From Pseudomonadota bacterium (GTDB lineage: Bacteria; Pseudomonadota; Gammaproteobacteria; Burkholderiales; Burkholderiaceae_B), in assembly GCA_023439305.1 (NCBI GenBank), contig JAEXOO010000042.1, positions 1 through 64,000 of the forward strand: 64,000 nt of DNA, in the 5' to 3' direction. A model generated the notes under the pieces. The model had not been told where the DNA came from, searched no databases, and saw only the letters and a program-made list of their open reading frames with translations. This document shows, one piece after another, positions 17,505-27,573 of this stretch (the first letter of the stretch is position 1; each line of letters starts with the position of its first letter). Position numbers and translations under genes: made by a program.

Positions 17505-18354
17505 TGGCATCAGTGAAATACGTCACGATGTAAATGGCCCTGCCCTCCGGAGTCCAGATCACGCCGATGTCATTGTGCGTGTTTCTATCTCCTGTGCCCG
17601 TCTTGTGCCCCAGGCGATAGCCTGCCGGCAAGGCGGCCTTGATCCGGCCCACACCCGTGGGCGTGCCGAGCAGCCATTGCTCAAGCTGCGCGCGTTGCGC
17701 CGCCGCCAGGACCTTGCCGCCCAGCACAGCCTGCATATCTGCCACGTACTGAGCCGGCGTCGTGGTGTCGCGCGGGTCGCCCGGCAAGGCCGTATTCAAC
17801 CCGGTTTCATAACGATCTGCTCGCGTGACCGTATCGCCGATAGAGCGATACCATTCCCGCATGGCCTGCAAGCCGCCTATTTCCCGCAGCAGGATATTGG
17901 CAGCCGGATTGTCGCTGAGCTGCACTGTCCCCTTGCATAACTGCGCTACGCTCAGCGACGAGCCCACGGCCTCGCCGGTAACGGGCGCATAGGCCACCAT
18001 ATCGTCCTGTGTAATAGGAATGGTCCGGTCCAACTGCTCTTTGCCTTCCTGGACACGCTGCAGCACGCAGGCCGCCAGAAACAGCTTGAAGGTGGAACAA
18101 TAAGCGAAGCGCTCGTCCGAGCGCCACTGCACGTGGCGCTGTCCGTCTGTGGCGCACACGCCCAGGCGCCCGCCGTACAAAGCCTCCAGAGCAGACAAAT
18201 CCAGAGGGGCTGTGCCTGACGCCGCCCAGGCGGTGATAGGCAGAGCTTGCAACATGGCTATCGTCCCCAAGCCTTGTAGAAAGCGCCGTCTGTCCAATGA
18301 CCCGCGTATCGCGGAACACGAATGATCCGGAACGCAGGCAGGTGCTTTTTTCAT
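17425..18354 (-). CDS. Class A serine beta-lactamase with Tat-type signal
   Basis: The 309-residue enzyme carries all class A active-site marks: STFK (Ser87, Lys90), SDN (147–149), the omega-loop Glu183 in RYETGLN and KTG (251–253). By class A numbering these are Ser70, Ser130, Glu166 and Lys234. The signal region DRRRFLQGLG fits a twin-arginine leader, so it is probably exported folded. Cys86 precedes Ser87, but there is no cysteine after KTG, so the disulfide of class A carbapenemases is absent. GAGGAG lies five bases before the ATG. It follows the DUF711 gene by nine bases, so the two are likely cotranscribed. No AmpR-type regulator is beside it. Confidence 0.92.
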   Translation of the reverse strand: MKKAPACVPDHSCSAIRGSLDRRRFLQGLGTIAMLQALPITAWAASGTAPLDLSALEALYGGRLGVCATDGQRHVQWRSDERFAYCSTFKLFLAACVLQRVQEGKEQLDRTIPITQDDMVAYAPVTGEAVGSSLSVAQLCKGTVQLSDNPAANILLREIGGLQAMREWYRSIGDTVTRADRYETGLNTALPGDPRDTTTPAQYVADMQAVLGGKVLAAAQRAQLEQWLLGTPTGVGRIKAALPAGYRLGHKTGTGDRNTHNDIGVIWTPEGRAIYIVTYFTDAIRGSDEQRDAVLAQAARLSLKQLGYA

Positions 18355-18363
18355 CCAAACTCC

Positions 18364-19596
18364 TCAGGGCAGCGCCATGACGGCGCAATTGCACAGATCC
18401 GTGCTTTCGAATTGGGTCACATCGCCCGCCTTCAGGCCCGGCACAGGAAACAGGCGCACCGTCAGGGGCTTGTTCAGGCGAAAGGCCATGGTGCCCGTGT
18501 CGCGCATGATGCGCTCCAGTTGTTCCGCATTCGCATCGCCCGGCACCGGAACGGTGTCCAGGCCGATGCCGCAGACACTGCTGTAGGTCAGCAAGGCGCG
18601 TAAATCGAAAGAGCCATCCTGCGTGGCCTGGGCCAGGCCTTCATCTTCGGTGACGGCCAGCATCAAGCCGCTGAAACCAACTTGAGCCACATCGCCCACC
18701 GACTTGAAGACCCGGGTCAGCAGCGCTGAAGCCTCGACCGTGCCGCCCGCTCCGAAATACGGCACACCCAGCAGGCTGTAGACCTGCACCATGGACGTAC
18801 AGGACTTGGATGGAGCCGCTGACGTATCCATGCCGGCGATAGTCCAACCCGACTCCAGGCTCACGGCGCGGGCACAGTGCCACACCGCCTGCGCATGTTC
18901 CGACAAGGCGGCGCTCATGACCTGAAAAGCCAGCTTCAGCCAGGCAGCGTGCGCCAACTGGGTGCGCTGCGCTTGCTGTTCCTGCAAGACCGCCGCCAGC
19001 AGATCCGGTGTCTCCAGGCCCAGCACCAACGCGCCGTGATGATCGCCGCGATGATAACTAGCCGGGAAGTAGGGAATGCCCGGCTCACAATTGAAATTGA
19101 CAGTGAAATTGAAATTGCCTTCGCCGCGCGGCGTGATGCGGGCGATTTCCTGCACCGCCCGCACGCTGGGTTGCAGCAGCTCGCCATCCAGAAATCCGGC
19201 CTCGTCCAGGGGAATATTGACGCAGGCATTGCACAGGTCGCCATAGGCGGCGATCAATTCAGGCAGCAGCTCGATTTCCCGCACCGTGCGCGCCTCGCCG
19301 ATGGCAAAACGAATACGCCGCCCGCCGTCGTTGATGCGCCCCAGCAGCTCCGTAATGGCCTGCAGCCCGGAAAAGGCCGATTCCCGGCTGGACAGATCCA
19401 GATAATCGCCAAACGGATTGCTGACAATGCGCACCGACTGCACCTGATAGCCCCGGTCCTGCAACGCATCCGCCACTCGGTCGCATTGCTGTTTGGCCAG
19501 GCGCAAGCCGCCCTCCCACTGGCCTGCATCGGCAGGCAGAGTGACAAATGCCGTAACAGTACGGACACGGACCTGAGGGTGGAAAGCGGTAGGCAT
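18364..19596 (-). CDS. DUF711/UPF0210 family protein
   Basis: The 410-residue protein matches the DUF711 (UPF0210) family by its C-terminal block SVCGIGLDTVPVPGDANAEQ and the earlier TEDEGLAQA. The reaction of this family is not known to me. It contains several conserved cysteines (CNACVN and LCNCAVM near the C-terminus) and has no signal peptide, so it is cytoplasmic. It lies just upstream of, and probably in one operon with, a class A beta-lactamase. That is an odd pairing with no obvious functional link. Confidence 0.75.
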   Translation of the reverse strand: MPTAFHPQVRVRTVTAFVTLPADAGQWEGGLRLAKQQCDRVADALQDRGYQVQSVRIVSNPFGDYLDLSSRESAFSGLQAITELLGRINDGGRRIRFAIGEARTVREIELLPELIAAYGDLCNACVNIPLDEAGFLDGELLQPSVRAVQEIARITPRGEGNFNFTVNFNCEPGIPYFPASYHRGDHHGALVLGLETPDLLAAVLQEQQAQRTQLAHAAWLKLAFQVMSAALSEHAQAVWHCARAVSLESGWTIAGMDTSAAPSKSCTSMVQVYSLLGVPYFGAGGTVEASALLTRVFKSVGDVAQVGFSGLMLAVTEDEGLAQATQDGSFDLRALLTYSSVCGIGLDTVPVPGDANAEQLERIMRDTGTMAFRLNKPLTVRLFPVPGLKAGDVTQFESTDLCNCAVMALP

Positions 19597-19642
19597 GATG
19601 GTGAAGGGTAAGAAAAGACAGGGGAGCAGTGTAAAGGAAACG

Positions 19643-19669
19643 AAAAAGCCGCGTATGAACGCGGCTTTT
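19643..19669. terminator. Bidirectional terminator-like hairpin upstream of DUF711 and downstream of ychF
   Basis: AAAAGCCGCG / CGCGGCTTTT encloses TATGAA. It lies past the ychF stop on the minus strand, where the As on the left become a T-run, so it can end the ychF transcript. Confidence 0.8.
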
Positions 19670-19725
19670 CGGCACTGATTTCTTTTCAGCTAGACTCACG
19701 GAAGGCCGTGAAATCGGCTGTGACC

Positions 19726-20817
<1,092 letters not shown>

Positions 20818-20854
20818 GAGTATCCTGAAAAACAAAGAGTTATAAAACGATGCG

Positions 20855-21688
20855 CTATTGTAGCGCCCCTGCGTCCAGACCGCCGAACAGCTTGAGCAGA
20901 CCCATGATGAGCAGCACCGGCCCGCCATTGAAAATAGCGTGCAACACGATGGACGCGCCTATGCCCCGACGCACCCGCATCCAGGCCAGCACCAACCCGG
21001 TTACGCACTGCGGCAGCACCAGCAGAGGCAGAAGAAACCAGCTCATGCTGTTGAGCTGGAAGTTGTACAGATGCAAGGCGCCGAAAGCCAGTGTCAGGGC
21101 GTAGAACACCCAGGGGAAGACCCGCCAGTACCGGCGCATGGCCCCAAAACGCCAGGGACGCCCCTGGGCGGCTCCCAGCAATCGGGAAAACCAGCCCGCG
21201 CCTGCCGGCAGCGGCGTACGCGGGAAACCGGTATGACGGCTGATCCAGACAGCCAGACACAGCACCAGCAGCGCCTGCATGCCCCAGGTCGGCCCCTTGA
21301 ACATGCACACCATGGCCAGCGGCACCACTGTCAGCCATTGCGAGGGCCGCCGCAGTATGAAACGAAACACCAGCTCTTCCACGATGGGCGCCCAGAGTAT
21401 GGCCTGCGCCCAGGGAATGCGGGTCGGATCCAGCCTGTGCTGGGCACCGCCCATGCCCGCCACCGATACTGCGATCGGCCCGAAGACCAGCGCGTTGATC
21501 AGCCACAGCAACCCTGCCCATTGCAGCAGGCGCTTCCAGGGCAAGGGAGCGAACCAGTCCAGCCACCAGCCCTGCCCCGTCGGGCGAACGGGAAATCGCC
21601 GCGCCGAGCGCGGATGGCGCAGGAAACGAAAGAAATCCGTCAGCTCGTCCCGGAAACGCAGGGCAGCCTGGGCGGCGGGATAGCCCAT
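20855..21688 (-). CDS. CPBP-family intramembrane glutamic protease
   Basis: The 277-residue membrane protein has the CPBP (Abi/CaaX protease-like) motifs: EELVFR (Glu104, Glu105, Arg109), FGALHLYNF and VLHAIFNGG, which supply the catalytic glutamate and histidines. These proteases cut inside membranes, and some process prenylated proteins or bacteriocin factors. The substrate is unknown. It lies three bases downstream of the pth stop, and ychF follows 37 bases after its own stop, so the three are probably cotranscribed. Confidence 0.85.
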   Translation of the reverse strand: MGYPAAQAALRFRDELTDFFRFLRHPRSARRFPVRPTGQGWWLDWFAPLPWKRLLQWAGLLWLINALVFGPIAVSVAGMGGAQHRLDPTRIPWAQAILWAPIVEELVFRFILRRPSQWLTVVPLAMVCMFKGPTWGMQALLVLCLAVWISRHTGFPRTPLPAGAGWFSRLLGAAQGRPWRFGAMRRYWRVFPWVFYALTLAFGALHLYNFQLNSMSWFLLPLLVLPQCVTGLVLAWMRVRRGIGASIVLHAIFNGGPVLLIMGLLKLFGGLDAGALQ

Positions 21689-21691
21689 GTC

Positions 21692-22288
21692 TTAGGCCTT
21701 CTGGGTGGCGTGCAACTGGCGTGTCGCCTGTTCAAAATCACCGCGCAGCAGCGCAGGCATGATTTGACGGCAGCGAGTAATGACGTCTTCAATATCGCGC
21801 AGCTCTTCCTGACGCGGATTGTTCAGCACGAACGCGGCCACTTGTTGAGCGAGACCCAGGCTGCGCGGATGCCCGATGCCGATGCGCATGCGCCAGAAAT
21901 CCGGGCTGCCAAAAGCCGACTGGATGTCGCGCAGTCCATTGTGGCCGGCGTGACCGCCGCCTTTCTTGATCTTGACCTGCCCTGGCAACAGATCCAGCTC
22001 ATCGTGCAGCACCAAGACCTGCTCGGGCTGCAGTTTATAAAAACGCATCAAGGCGCCGGCTGCCTGGCCCGACTTGTTCATATACGTAATGGGCTTGGCC
22101 AGAATGACATTCTCGCCCTCGAAACGCGCCTTGGCCACCCAGGCAAAGAATGCTTTTTCAAGGTTGAAAGTGGCGCGCAAATCATCCGCCAGATGGTCGG
22201 CCAGCCAAAAACCGGCATTATGGCGAGTGGTTTCATATTCCGGGCCCGGATTACCCAGGCCGATGATCAGACGTATGGGGTCAGACAT
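21692..22288 (-). CDS. pth: Peptidyl-tRNA hydrolase
   Basis: The 198-residue enzyme starts at ATG 22288 (MSDPIRLIIG); a longer in-frame reading lacks family similarity. Conserved parts are LGNPGPEYETTRHNAGFW (catalytic His23, Asn13), KPITYMNKSG, LVLHDELDL and GGGHAGHNGLRDI. Pth frees tRNA from peptidyl-tRNA that drops off ribosomes. It sits downstream of rplY, a conserved order. Confidence 0.96.
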   Translation of the reverse strand: MSDPIRLIIGLGNPGPEYETTRHNAGFWLADHLADDLRATFNLEKAFFAWVAKARFEGENVILAKPITYMNKSGQAAGALMRFYKLQPEQVLVLHDELDLLPGQVKIKKGGGHAGHNGLRDIQSAFGSPDFWRMRIGIGHPRSLGLAQQVAAFVLNNPRQEELRDIEDVITRCRQIMPALLRGDFEQATRQLHATQKA

Positions 22289-22330
22289 GAAGAATTCAGC
22301 AATGAATCGCGGCGCCGGCAGGCGCACGCA

Positions 22331-22369
22331 TAAAAAACAAACCCCCGCCAGCATACGCTGACAGGGGTT
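22331..22369 (-). terminator. Terminator or attenuator between rplY and pth
   Basis: On the minus strand ACCCCTGTCAGC pairs with GCTGGCGGGGGT around GTAT and is followed by TTGTTTTTT. A smaller perfect hairpin (GAACCGGC/GCCGGTTC, 22385–22403) sits just after the rplY stop. Partial readthrough into pth is likely. Confidence 0.75.
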
Positions 22370-22413
22370 GATTCGCCAAGCGCAGAACCGGCAAAGCCGG
22401 TTCGGTGCTGTGC

Positions 22414-23004
22414 TTACTCGGCGGCGGCTTCTTCAGCAGCAGCGCCACCGCCCACGGGCAGAGCGGCAGCCAGCAGAGGATTGGCTTCGTTGCCGGCGTA
22501 CTGGACGCCCATAGGCAGCTTGACGTTTTCCAGGTGCAGGTTGGCGTTAGCCGTCATGCCGCCCAGGTCCACGGTGATGGAAGCGGGCAGCTTGGCGGGC
22601 AGGCAGGTAATTTCCAGTTCGGTCAGGATGTGGCTGATGACCTGGCCGCTCAGTTTGACGGCAGGAGCGGTATCACCATTAACGAAGTTCAATGGAACTT
22701 TGGTGGTGATGGCCTGGGAAGCCAGAACGCGCTGGAAGTCCACGTGCAGCACTTGCTGCTTGTAGGGGTGCCATTGCACGGCGCGCAGCAGAACGCTTTC
22801 GGTCTTGCCGTCCAGATCCATGGTCAGGATGGAGGCGTGGAAAGCTTCTTTGCGCAGGTTGTGGTAGATCTCGTTGTGGTCCAGAGCGACCACGACGGGC
22901 TGAGCCTCGCCACCGTAAACAATGGCAGGCACTTGACCAGCGCGACGCAGGCGGCGGCTCGCACCCGTACCCTGTACATCACGCGAAGTAGCGGTGAATT
23001 TCAT
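22414..23004 (-). CDS. rplY: 50S ribosomal protein L25/general stress protein Ctc
   Basis: The 196-residue protein has the L25 N-terminal 5S rRNA-binding domain (residues 1–95, with SRRLRRAGQVPAIVYGG) and the CTC/TL5-type C-terminal domain (about 96–180). An acidic and alanine-rich tail follows. It binds 5S rRNA in the large subunit. The long form is usual in betaproteobacteria. It lies between prs and pth. Confidence 0.96.
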   Translation of the reverse strand: MKFTATSRDVQGTGASRRLRRAGQVPAIVYGGEAQPVVVALDHNEIYHNLRKEAFHASILTMDLDGKTESVLLRAVQWHPYKQQVLHVDFQRVLASQAITTKVPLNFVNGDTAPAVKLSGQVISHILTELEITCLPAKLPASITVDLGGMTANANLHLENVKLPMGVQYAGNEANPLLAAALPVGGGAAAEEAAAE

Positions 23005-23095
23005 GTAGAACTCCGTAGTGCAGGGTCGGACCCTGCGTAAAGTGGTAGCGAACTACCTAGTTGACGCGCGCCGCGACCAGCGCGCGCTGAAAAAC

Positions 23096-24046
23096 TTAAT
23101 CCGTGAACAGCGAACTGACCGATTCGGCATTCGAGATGCGCAAAATGGTCTCGCCCAGCAGCGCCGCACAGGACAACTGGCGGATCTTGCTGCATTCGCG
23201 GGCCTTGGCGGACAGCGGAATGGTGTCGGTCACGACCAGCTCGTTCAACTGGGAATTGGTGATGCGCTCGACGGCTTCACCCGACAGCACAGGGTGCGTG
23301 CAATAGGCATACACCGCCTTGGCGCCGCGTTCCTTCAGGGCTTCGGCGGCCTTGCACAAGGTGCCGGCGGTGTCGACCATATCATCCATGATGATGCAGG
23401 TGCGGCCGCTGACGTCGCCGATGATGTTCATGACTTCGGACACATTGGCGCGTGGACGGCGCTTGTCGATAATGGCCAGGTCCACTTCCAGCTGTTTGGC
23501 CAGAGCCCGGGCGCGCACCACACCGCCAATATCGGGAGACACGACCACCAGATCCTGGTAATTGCAGCGCCAGATGTCGCCCAGCAAAATAGGCGAAGCG
23601 TAGATATTGTCGACAGGGATATCGAAGAAACCCTGGATCTGATCGGCGTGCAGATCCATCATCATGACGCGATCCACACCGACGACTTGCAGCATGTTGG
23701 CCACGACCTTGGCGGAAATGGACACGCGGGCCGAGCGCGGGCGGCGATCCTGACGGGCATAGCCGAAATAAGGGATGGCCGCCGTGATGCGACCGGCCGA
23801 AGCGCGGCGCAAAGCATCCACCATGACCATGATTTCCATCAGGTTGTCGTTGGTGGGCGCGCAGGTGGGCTGGAGAACGAAAACGTCGCGACCGCGGACA
23901 TTCTCGTTGATTTCGACCATTGCTTCCCCGTCGGAGAAGCGACCTACTGTCATCTTCCCGAGCGACATGTCAAGGTGGTTGACGACGTCGACGGCAAGGC
24001 GAGGATTCGCCGTGCCGGTGAAGATCATGAATCGGTCTTGTGCCAT
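23096..24046 (-). CDS. prs: Ribose-phosphate pyrophosphokinase
   Basis: The 316-residue PRPP synthase starts at ATG 24046 (MAQDRFMIFTGTAN). It shows RRPRSARVSISAKVVA, the DLHADQIQGFF catalytic region and the PRPP-binding loop CIIMDDMVDTAGTL. It makes PRPP from ribose 5-phosphate and ATP for nucleotide, histidine and tryptophan synthesis. The Shine-Dalgarno before the chosen ATG is poor, but length and homology support the start. It lies just after a tRNA gene on the same strand and is probably cotranscribed with ispE and the tRNA. Confidence 0.96.
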   Translation of the reverse strand: MAQDRFMIFTGTANPRLAVDVVNHLDMSLGKMTVGRFSDGEAMVEINENVRGRDVFVLQPTCAPTNDNLMEIMVMVDALRRASAGRITAAIPYFGYARQDRRPRSARVSISAKVVANMLQVVGVDRVMMMDLHADQIQGFFDIPVDNIYASPILLGDIWRCNYQDLVVVSPDIGGVVRARALAKQLEVDLAIIDKRRPRANVSEVMNIIGDVSGRTCIIMDDMVDTAGTLCKAAEALKERGAKAVYAYCTHPVLSGEAVERITNSQLNELVVTDTIPLSAKARECSKIRQLSCAALLGETILRISNAESVSSLFTD

Positions 24047-24152
24047 GATATGGAGATAGATTTTGATGCAGGAAAAGCAAAGCTGTTGATCGACACCCCG
24101 GTAAGGCAACGACTCAACAGCTTTACATTATCGCAGGCCTGGGCCTGAAAAG

Positions 24153-24229
24153 TGGCTGGGGAAGAAGGATTCGAACCTTCGCATGCTGGAATCAAAATCC
24201 AGTGCCTTAACCAGCTTGGCGATTCCCCA
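24153..24229 (-). tRNA. tRNA-Gln (anticodon TTG)
   Basis: The minus strand folds as a full cloverleaf. The acceptor stem TGGGGAA pairs with TTCCCCA, the anticodon stem CTGGA/TCCAG encloses the loop TTTTGAT (anticodon TTG, reading CAA), and the T-arm contains GGTTCGAATCC. CCA is encoded at the 3' end (24153–24155). It lies between ispE and prs, a conserved arrangement in betaproteobacteria. Confidence 0.97.
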
Positions 24230-24234
24230 AAAAC

Positions 24235-25179
24235 TCAATCTATCCAGTAGCGTAGTGGATGATCCTGCAATCCTGAACAAACCCATGTCTGTTCCACCAA
24301 GGATCCATCACTATTTGCTGCGCTACCAGCATGATGTTTCTTAATGCTGACTTGCCTGACTATGTCCTGGCAAATCAAGGCTTCACGCTTGTCTTCAGTT
24401 TTCCTGCACTCAACAAACAAACATGAACCTGAGCCTGTCATTCTAGCATTTAAACCTGAATCTTGCAAGCTATTTTTTAGCTCAAGCAGATTCGGATATA
24501 AACCGAATGCGACGGATTCAAGATTGTTTTTACCAAACAAGGGAATATTTTCCTTTGTTTGCCAAAAGCGTTCTTGCCAATCAGCAAAGAACGTCATTGT
24601 GATGGGTTTTTCGTCCCGCGTCAAGTCTTTTGACGTAAATATTTCAGCAGTGGAAATAAACTGGGGCGGACGGATCAGGACATAATCCCGCTCCGGCAGA
24701 GCTATGGCCTGCAACTGTTCGCCCACCCCTTGCGCAAACGCCGCCTGCCCAAAGACAAAGACCGGCACATCCGCGCCCAGCGGCAAGGCGATGTCCATCA
24801 GCGCCTGCCGACTCAAGCCCAGCGACCACAGGCGATTCAAGGCCAGTAAAGTGGTGGCGGCATCGCTGGAGCCGCCACCCATGCCTGCGCCTGACGGAAT
24901 ATGCTTGATGCAGGAAATATCGACACCTTTGCGCGTGCCCGTGGCCTGTTGCAGCGCGCGCGCTGCGCGCACGACCAGATCCTGTTCGGGGTCCAGATCG
25001 GCCAGGGTGCTGTGCACCCGACGCACCTGGCCGTCGTCCCGGGACACGAAACTGAGGTAATCGTTCAGATCCACAAAGCGAAAGGCCGTTTGCAGCAAGT
25101 GGTAGCCGTCCGCCCGACGCCCGGTGACATGCAGGAACAGATTGATCTTGGCCGGAGCCGGGACATCGTAAAGCGCCAT
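24235..25179 (-). CDS. ispE: 4-diphosphocytidyl-2-C-methyl-D-erythritol kinase
   Basis: The 314-residue GHMP kinase has Lys11 in APAKINLFLHVTGRRADGYH, the ATP loop PSGAGMGGGSSDAA (95–108) and GADVPVF with the catalytic Asp138. It phosphorylates CDP-ME in the MEP isoprenoid pathway. The 5' half is GC-rich like its neighbours, but from about residue 174 on (24235–24660) the coding sequence drops to roughly 40% GC. It uses many AAA, TTT and ATT codons, and the C-terminal tail is longer than in E. coli (283 residues). The reading frame stays open. The tail after GSGSCLFVECR is less typical. Confidence 0.92.
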   Translation of the reverse strand: MALYDVPAPAKINLFLHVTGRRADGYHLLQTAFRFVDLNDYLSFVSRDDGQVRRVHSTLADLDPEQDLVVRAARALQQATGTRKGVDISCIKHIPSGAGMGGGSSDAATTLLALNRLWSLGLSRQALMDIALPLGADVPVFVFGQAAFAQGVGEQLQAIALPERDYVLIRPPQFISTAEIFTSKDLTRDEKPITMTFFADWQERFWQTKENIPLFGKNNLESVAFGLYPNLLELKNSLQDSGLNARMTGSGSCLFVECRKTEDKREALICQDIVRQVSIKKHHAGSAANSDGSLVEQTWVCSGLQDHPLRYWID

Positions 25180-25195
25180 GAAGCCGAACCGCCGC

Positions 25196-25792
25196 TTATT
25201 GATCCACGACCAGACGCACGCTGATGGAGCGGCTGGCTTCGTGGCGGTTGAGCTGCAACAGACGCGGGCCTTGATCGTCGTAGCGCGACAGACCTACACG
25301 CCACCCAGCCTGCTCGAAGCCGCTCAGGTGCTGCTGATCATCCAGACGCTGTTGCTGAGCGGGCGCCGATCCGGTGCGGCCATGCAGCCAGTCGCGCAGA
25401 CCCGCCACAGGGACCGGGCTGCCCAGCACTTTTTCCACCAGGGCGTCTGGGTGTGCAGCCGTTTCCTGGCTGCCGTCTGTTCGCTCCAGTATGGCGCGAC
25501 CGGGTACGACCCAAACGCGGGCCAGGGTATTGCCCAAGGGATTGGTCAGATCCAGCATCAGACGCTGGCCATCGTCACGCCAGGCAAAGCCCCCCTGAAC
25601 GGCCTCGACCTGTCCGTTACCGTGGGTGACGCTCAAGGCGAAACGACCCGCGCGGGACAAGGCCGTATCGGCCTGAACCTGCCCTGCCTGGGACGGAGCA
25701 TCGATTTTCTGAGGAGTGGCGCAGGCGGCCAGCATCGCCGTCAGGGCCAGAGCGCACAGCCAAGGCCAGCGGCGCAACATAGAAGATGGCAT
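25196..25792 (-). CDS. lolB: Outer-membrane lipoprotein LolB
   Basis: The 198-residue protein has a lipoprotein signal with the lipobox LAAC (cleavage before Cys25 or so) and the LolB fold marks QGGFAWRDDGQRLMLDLTNP and GLRDWLHGR. LolB accepts lipoproteins from LolA and inserts them in the outer membrane. The ATG at 25792 shares a base with the upstream stop (TGATG). A GTG one codon earlier (25795) has better spacing from GGAG and is also possible. It sits 16 bases before ispE, an order conserved in many proteobacteria. Confidence 0.9.
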   Translation of the reverse strand: MPSSMLRRWPWLCALALTAMLAACATPQKIDAPSQAGQVQADTALSRAGRFALSVTHGNGQVEAVQGGFAWRDDGQRLMLDLTNPLGNTLARVWVVPGRAILERTDGSQETAAHPDALVEKVLGSPVPVAGLRDWLHGRTGSAPAQQQRLDDQQHLSGFEQAGWRVGLSRYDDQGPRLLQLNRHEASRSISVRLVVDQ

Positions 25793-27573
25793 CACGGCAG
25801 AACAACTCCGAGGCGTTTGATGGTTTCTTGCAAGGTGCGGTTCTGCGCATCCTTGGCTAAGCCGGCACGAAACACCAGCATCGCGTCATCGCGGCGTCCC
25901 TTGGCCCAGAGCACTTCGCCTAAATGCGCCGCCACATCCGCCTCGGGCAGTTTTTCGTAGGAGCGCTGCAGGTATTCCAGCGCCGCCTGCAGATCGCCGA
26001 CGCGAAACAGATACCAGCCCACGCTGTCCAAAATGAAGGGATTGTCCGGCTCCAGCTCCATGGCGCGCTCGAGCAGGTCCTGCGCTTCGGGCAGGTTGCG
26101 GTTCTGGTCGGCGAAGGTATAACCCAGGGCGTTATAGGCGTTGGCGTTATCCGGGCGCAATTCAATCACGCGCCGCATCAGGGTTTCGAACTGTTCGGTC
26201 TTGGCCCGCTGCTCGTACAGCATGGCCAGGTTGTACTTGATTTCGGCGCTGTCGGGCAGTTCCCGATCGGCCCGCTCCAGCGTTTCCAGCGCCTGGTCCG
26301 TGCGGCCGCTGTCCTGGTAGATGGACGAATAGGTCAAGGCCACGACGACCTGATCATTACGATCCCGCGGACGGGACATTTCCAGTGTGCGGCGCGCCAA
26401 GGGCAGATTGCCTTGACGGGCCTGCAGCACCGCCTTGTGAATCTGCGCCTGGAAGCGCAGGGCGGGTTCCTCGATCAGGTCCAACTGGCGCACGGCTTCA
26501 TTCAGGTTGCCCTGGGCCTCGGCGATCTGCACCAGGGACAAGCGGGCCTCGGAAATACTGGCCAGCGCAGTGCTGGCATCGTCGTGCAGCGACTGGCGCC
26601 GCTGCTGCTGGACATTAATATATTCTTCCAGCAGGCGACGGGCCTCGTCGTAGTGCTTGGCGCGGGTGTGGATTTCGGCCTGCGTGTACAGCAGGTCGAA
26701 GTCTTCGGGCGTGGCGCGCTGCAAGGCAGCGACAATGGCCAGAGCTTCGTCGAACTGCTGGCCTTCGACCAGACGATTGGCCAGCAACAATTGCAGCTTG
26801 CGGCTGTCGGGGTTTTCGCGCACGAAGCGGCGCGCGCTTTCCAAGGCCGCCGATGGATTGATCTTGATGCCGTATTCCAGCACGCGCTGGGCCGCCGCTT
26901 CAGAGTGTGGGTCCAGACGCAGGGCCTCGCGGGCTTCGCGTTCCGCACGCACGGGGTCTTCCGCGTTCCAGGCGGCATCGGCCAGCGCCAGATGGGCGAT
27001 AGGCAACTGGCGCACCGGCTCTTGCAGCGCCTTGTCCAGCACTTCCAGCGCCAGGCGGCGATCGACCATTTTGCTGACGATGCTCATGGCTTGCACGATG
27101 GCCTGCTCTTTATCCTGAGCCCGGGAGATTCGGATCCAAAGCGCTTCAGCCAGCCCTTCGGTCTGGCCGTTGGAAGCTTCCAGCGCCAGAGCCGTTGCCT
27201 TGGCTTCGGGATCGTTGGGGGCCAGCAGCACCCATTCCTTGGCCGCGCGCAAGGCGCGGGGCAGGTTGCGGTCGGCCATGGCGTACTGGAATGCGCTCTG
27301 GGCGAAACGGGGGTCGCTGGTATCGATCGCCAGCCCCAGGAATGTCTGGCCGGCCACATCGAATTCACCGCGCGTGGCGGCCACTTCGGCCACCAGGACC
27401 CGATAGAGAATGTCGGGCGTAAGCCCGACCAATGGCAACTGCCCGCTGCGCAGGCGTATGGTGTCGGCAGGCGGATCCGCCTTGATGATAGGAAGCGATT
27501 TCTGTGCTTGCGCCGGAACCGCTGCAAGCAACGACGTCAGGCCCAACAAGAGTGTCAAGGTCAGAGCATTCAT
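25792..27573 (-). CDS. Secreted TPR-repeat protein upstream of lolB
   Basis: From ATG 27573 the protein is 593 residues. It has a signal peptide (MNALTLTLLLGLTSLLAAVPAQA) and is then almost wholly tetratricopeptide repeats, for example YNALGYTFADQNRNLPEAQD and WYLFRVGDLQAALEYLQRSY. TPR solenoids mediate protein contacts, so a periplasmic or outer-membrane assembly role is plausible. It is translationally coupled to lolB by a one-base overlap. The start is uncertain: no clear Shine-Dalgarno is visible, and in-frame TTG/GTG codons lie upstream to about 27620. It is divergent from mutM. Confidence 0.8.
   Translation of the reverse strand: MNALTLTLLLGLTSLLAAVPAQAQKSLPIIKADPPADTIRLRSGQLPLVGLTPDILYRVLVAEVAATRGEFDVAGQTFLGLAIDTSDPRFAQSAFQYAMADRNLPRALRAAKEWVLLAPNDPEAKATALALEASNGQTEGLAEALWIRISRAQDKEQAIVQAMSIVSKMVDRRLALEVLDKALQEPVRQLPIAHLALADAAWNAEDPVRAEREAREALRLDPHSEAAAQRVLEYGIKINPSAALESARRFVRENPDSRKLQLLLANRLVEGQQFDEALAIVAALQRATPEDFDLLYTQAEIHTRAKHYDEARRLLEEYINVQQQRRQSLHDDASTALASISEARLSLVQIAEAQGNLNEAVRQLDLIEEPALRFQAQIHKAVLQARQGNLPLARRTLEMSRPRDRNDQVVVALTYSSIYQDSGRTDQALETLERADRELPDSAEIKYNLAMLYEQRAKTEQFETLMRRVIELRPDNANAYNALGYTFADQNRNLPEAQDLLERAMELEPDNPFILDSVGWYLFRVGDLQAALEYLQRSYEKLPEADVAAHLGEVLWAKGRRDDAMLVFRAGLAKDAQNRTLQETIKRLGVVLP

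Noticed and set aside
24153..24229. A genomic island attachment site at the tRNA-Gln gene
   Set aside because: The tRNA is intact and I see no integrase or repeated tRNA end nearby. The low-GC part is inside ispE and not an inserted island.
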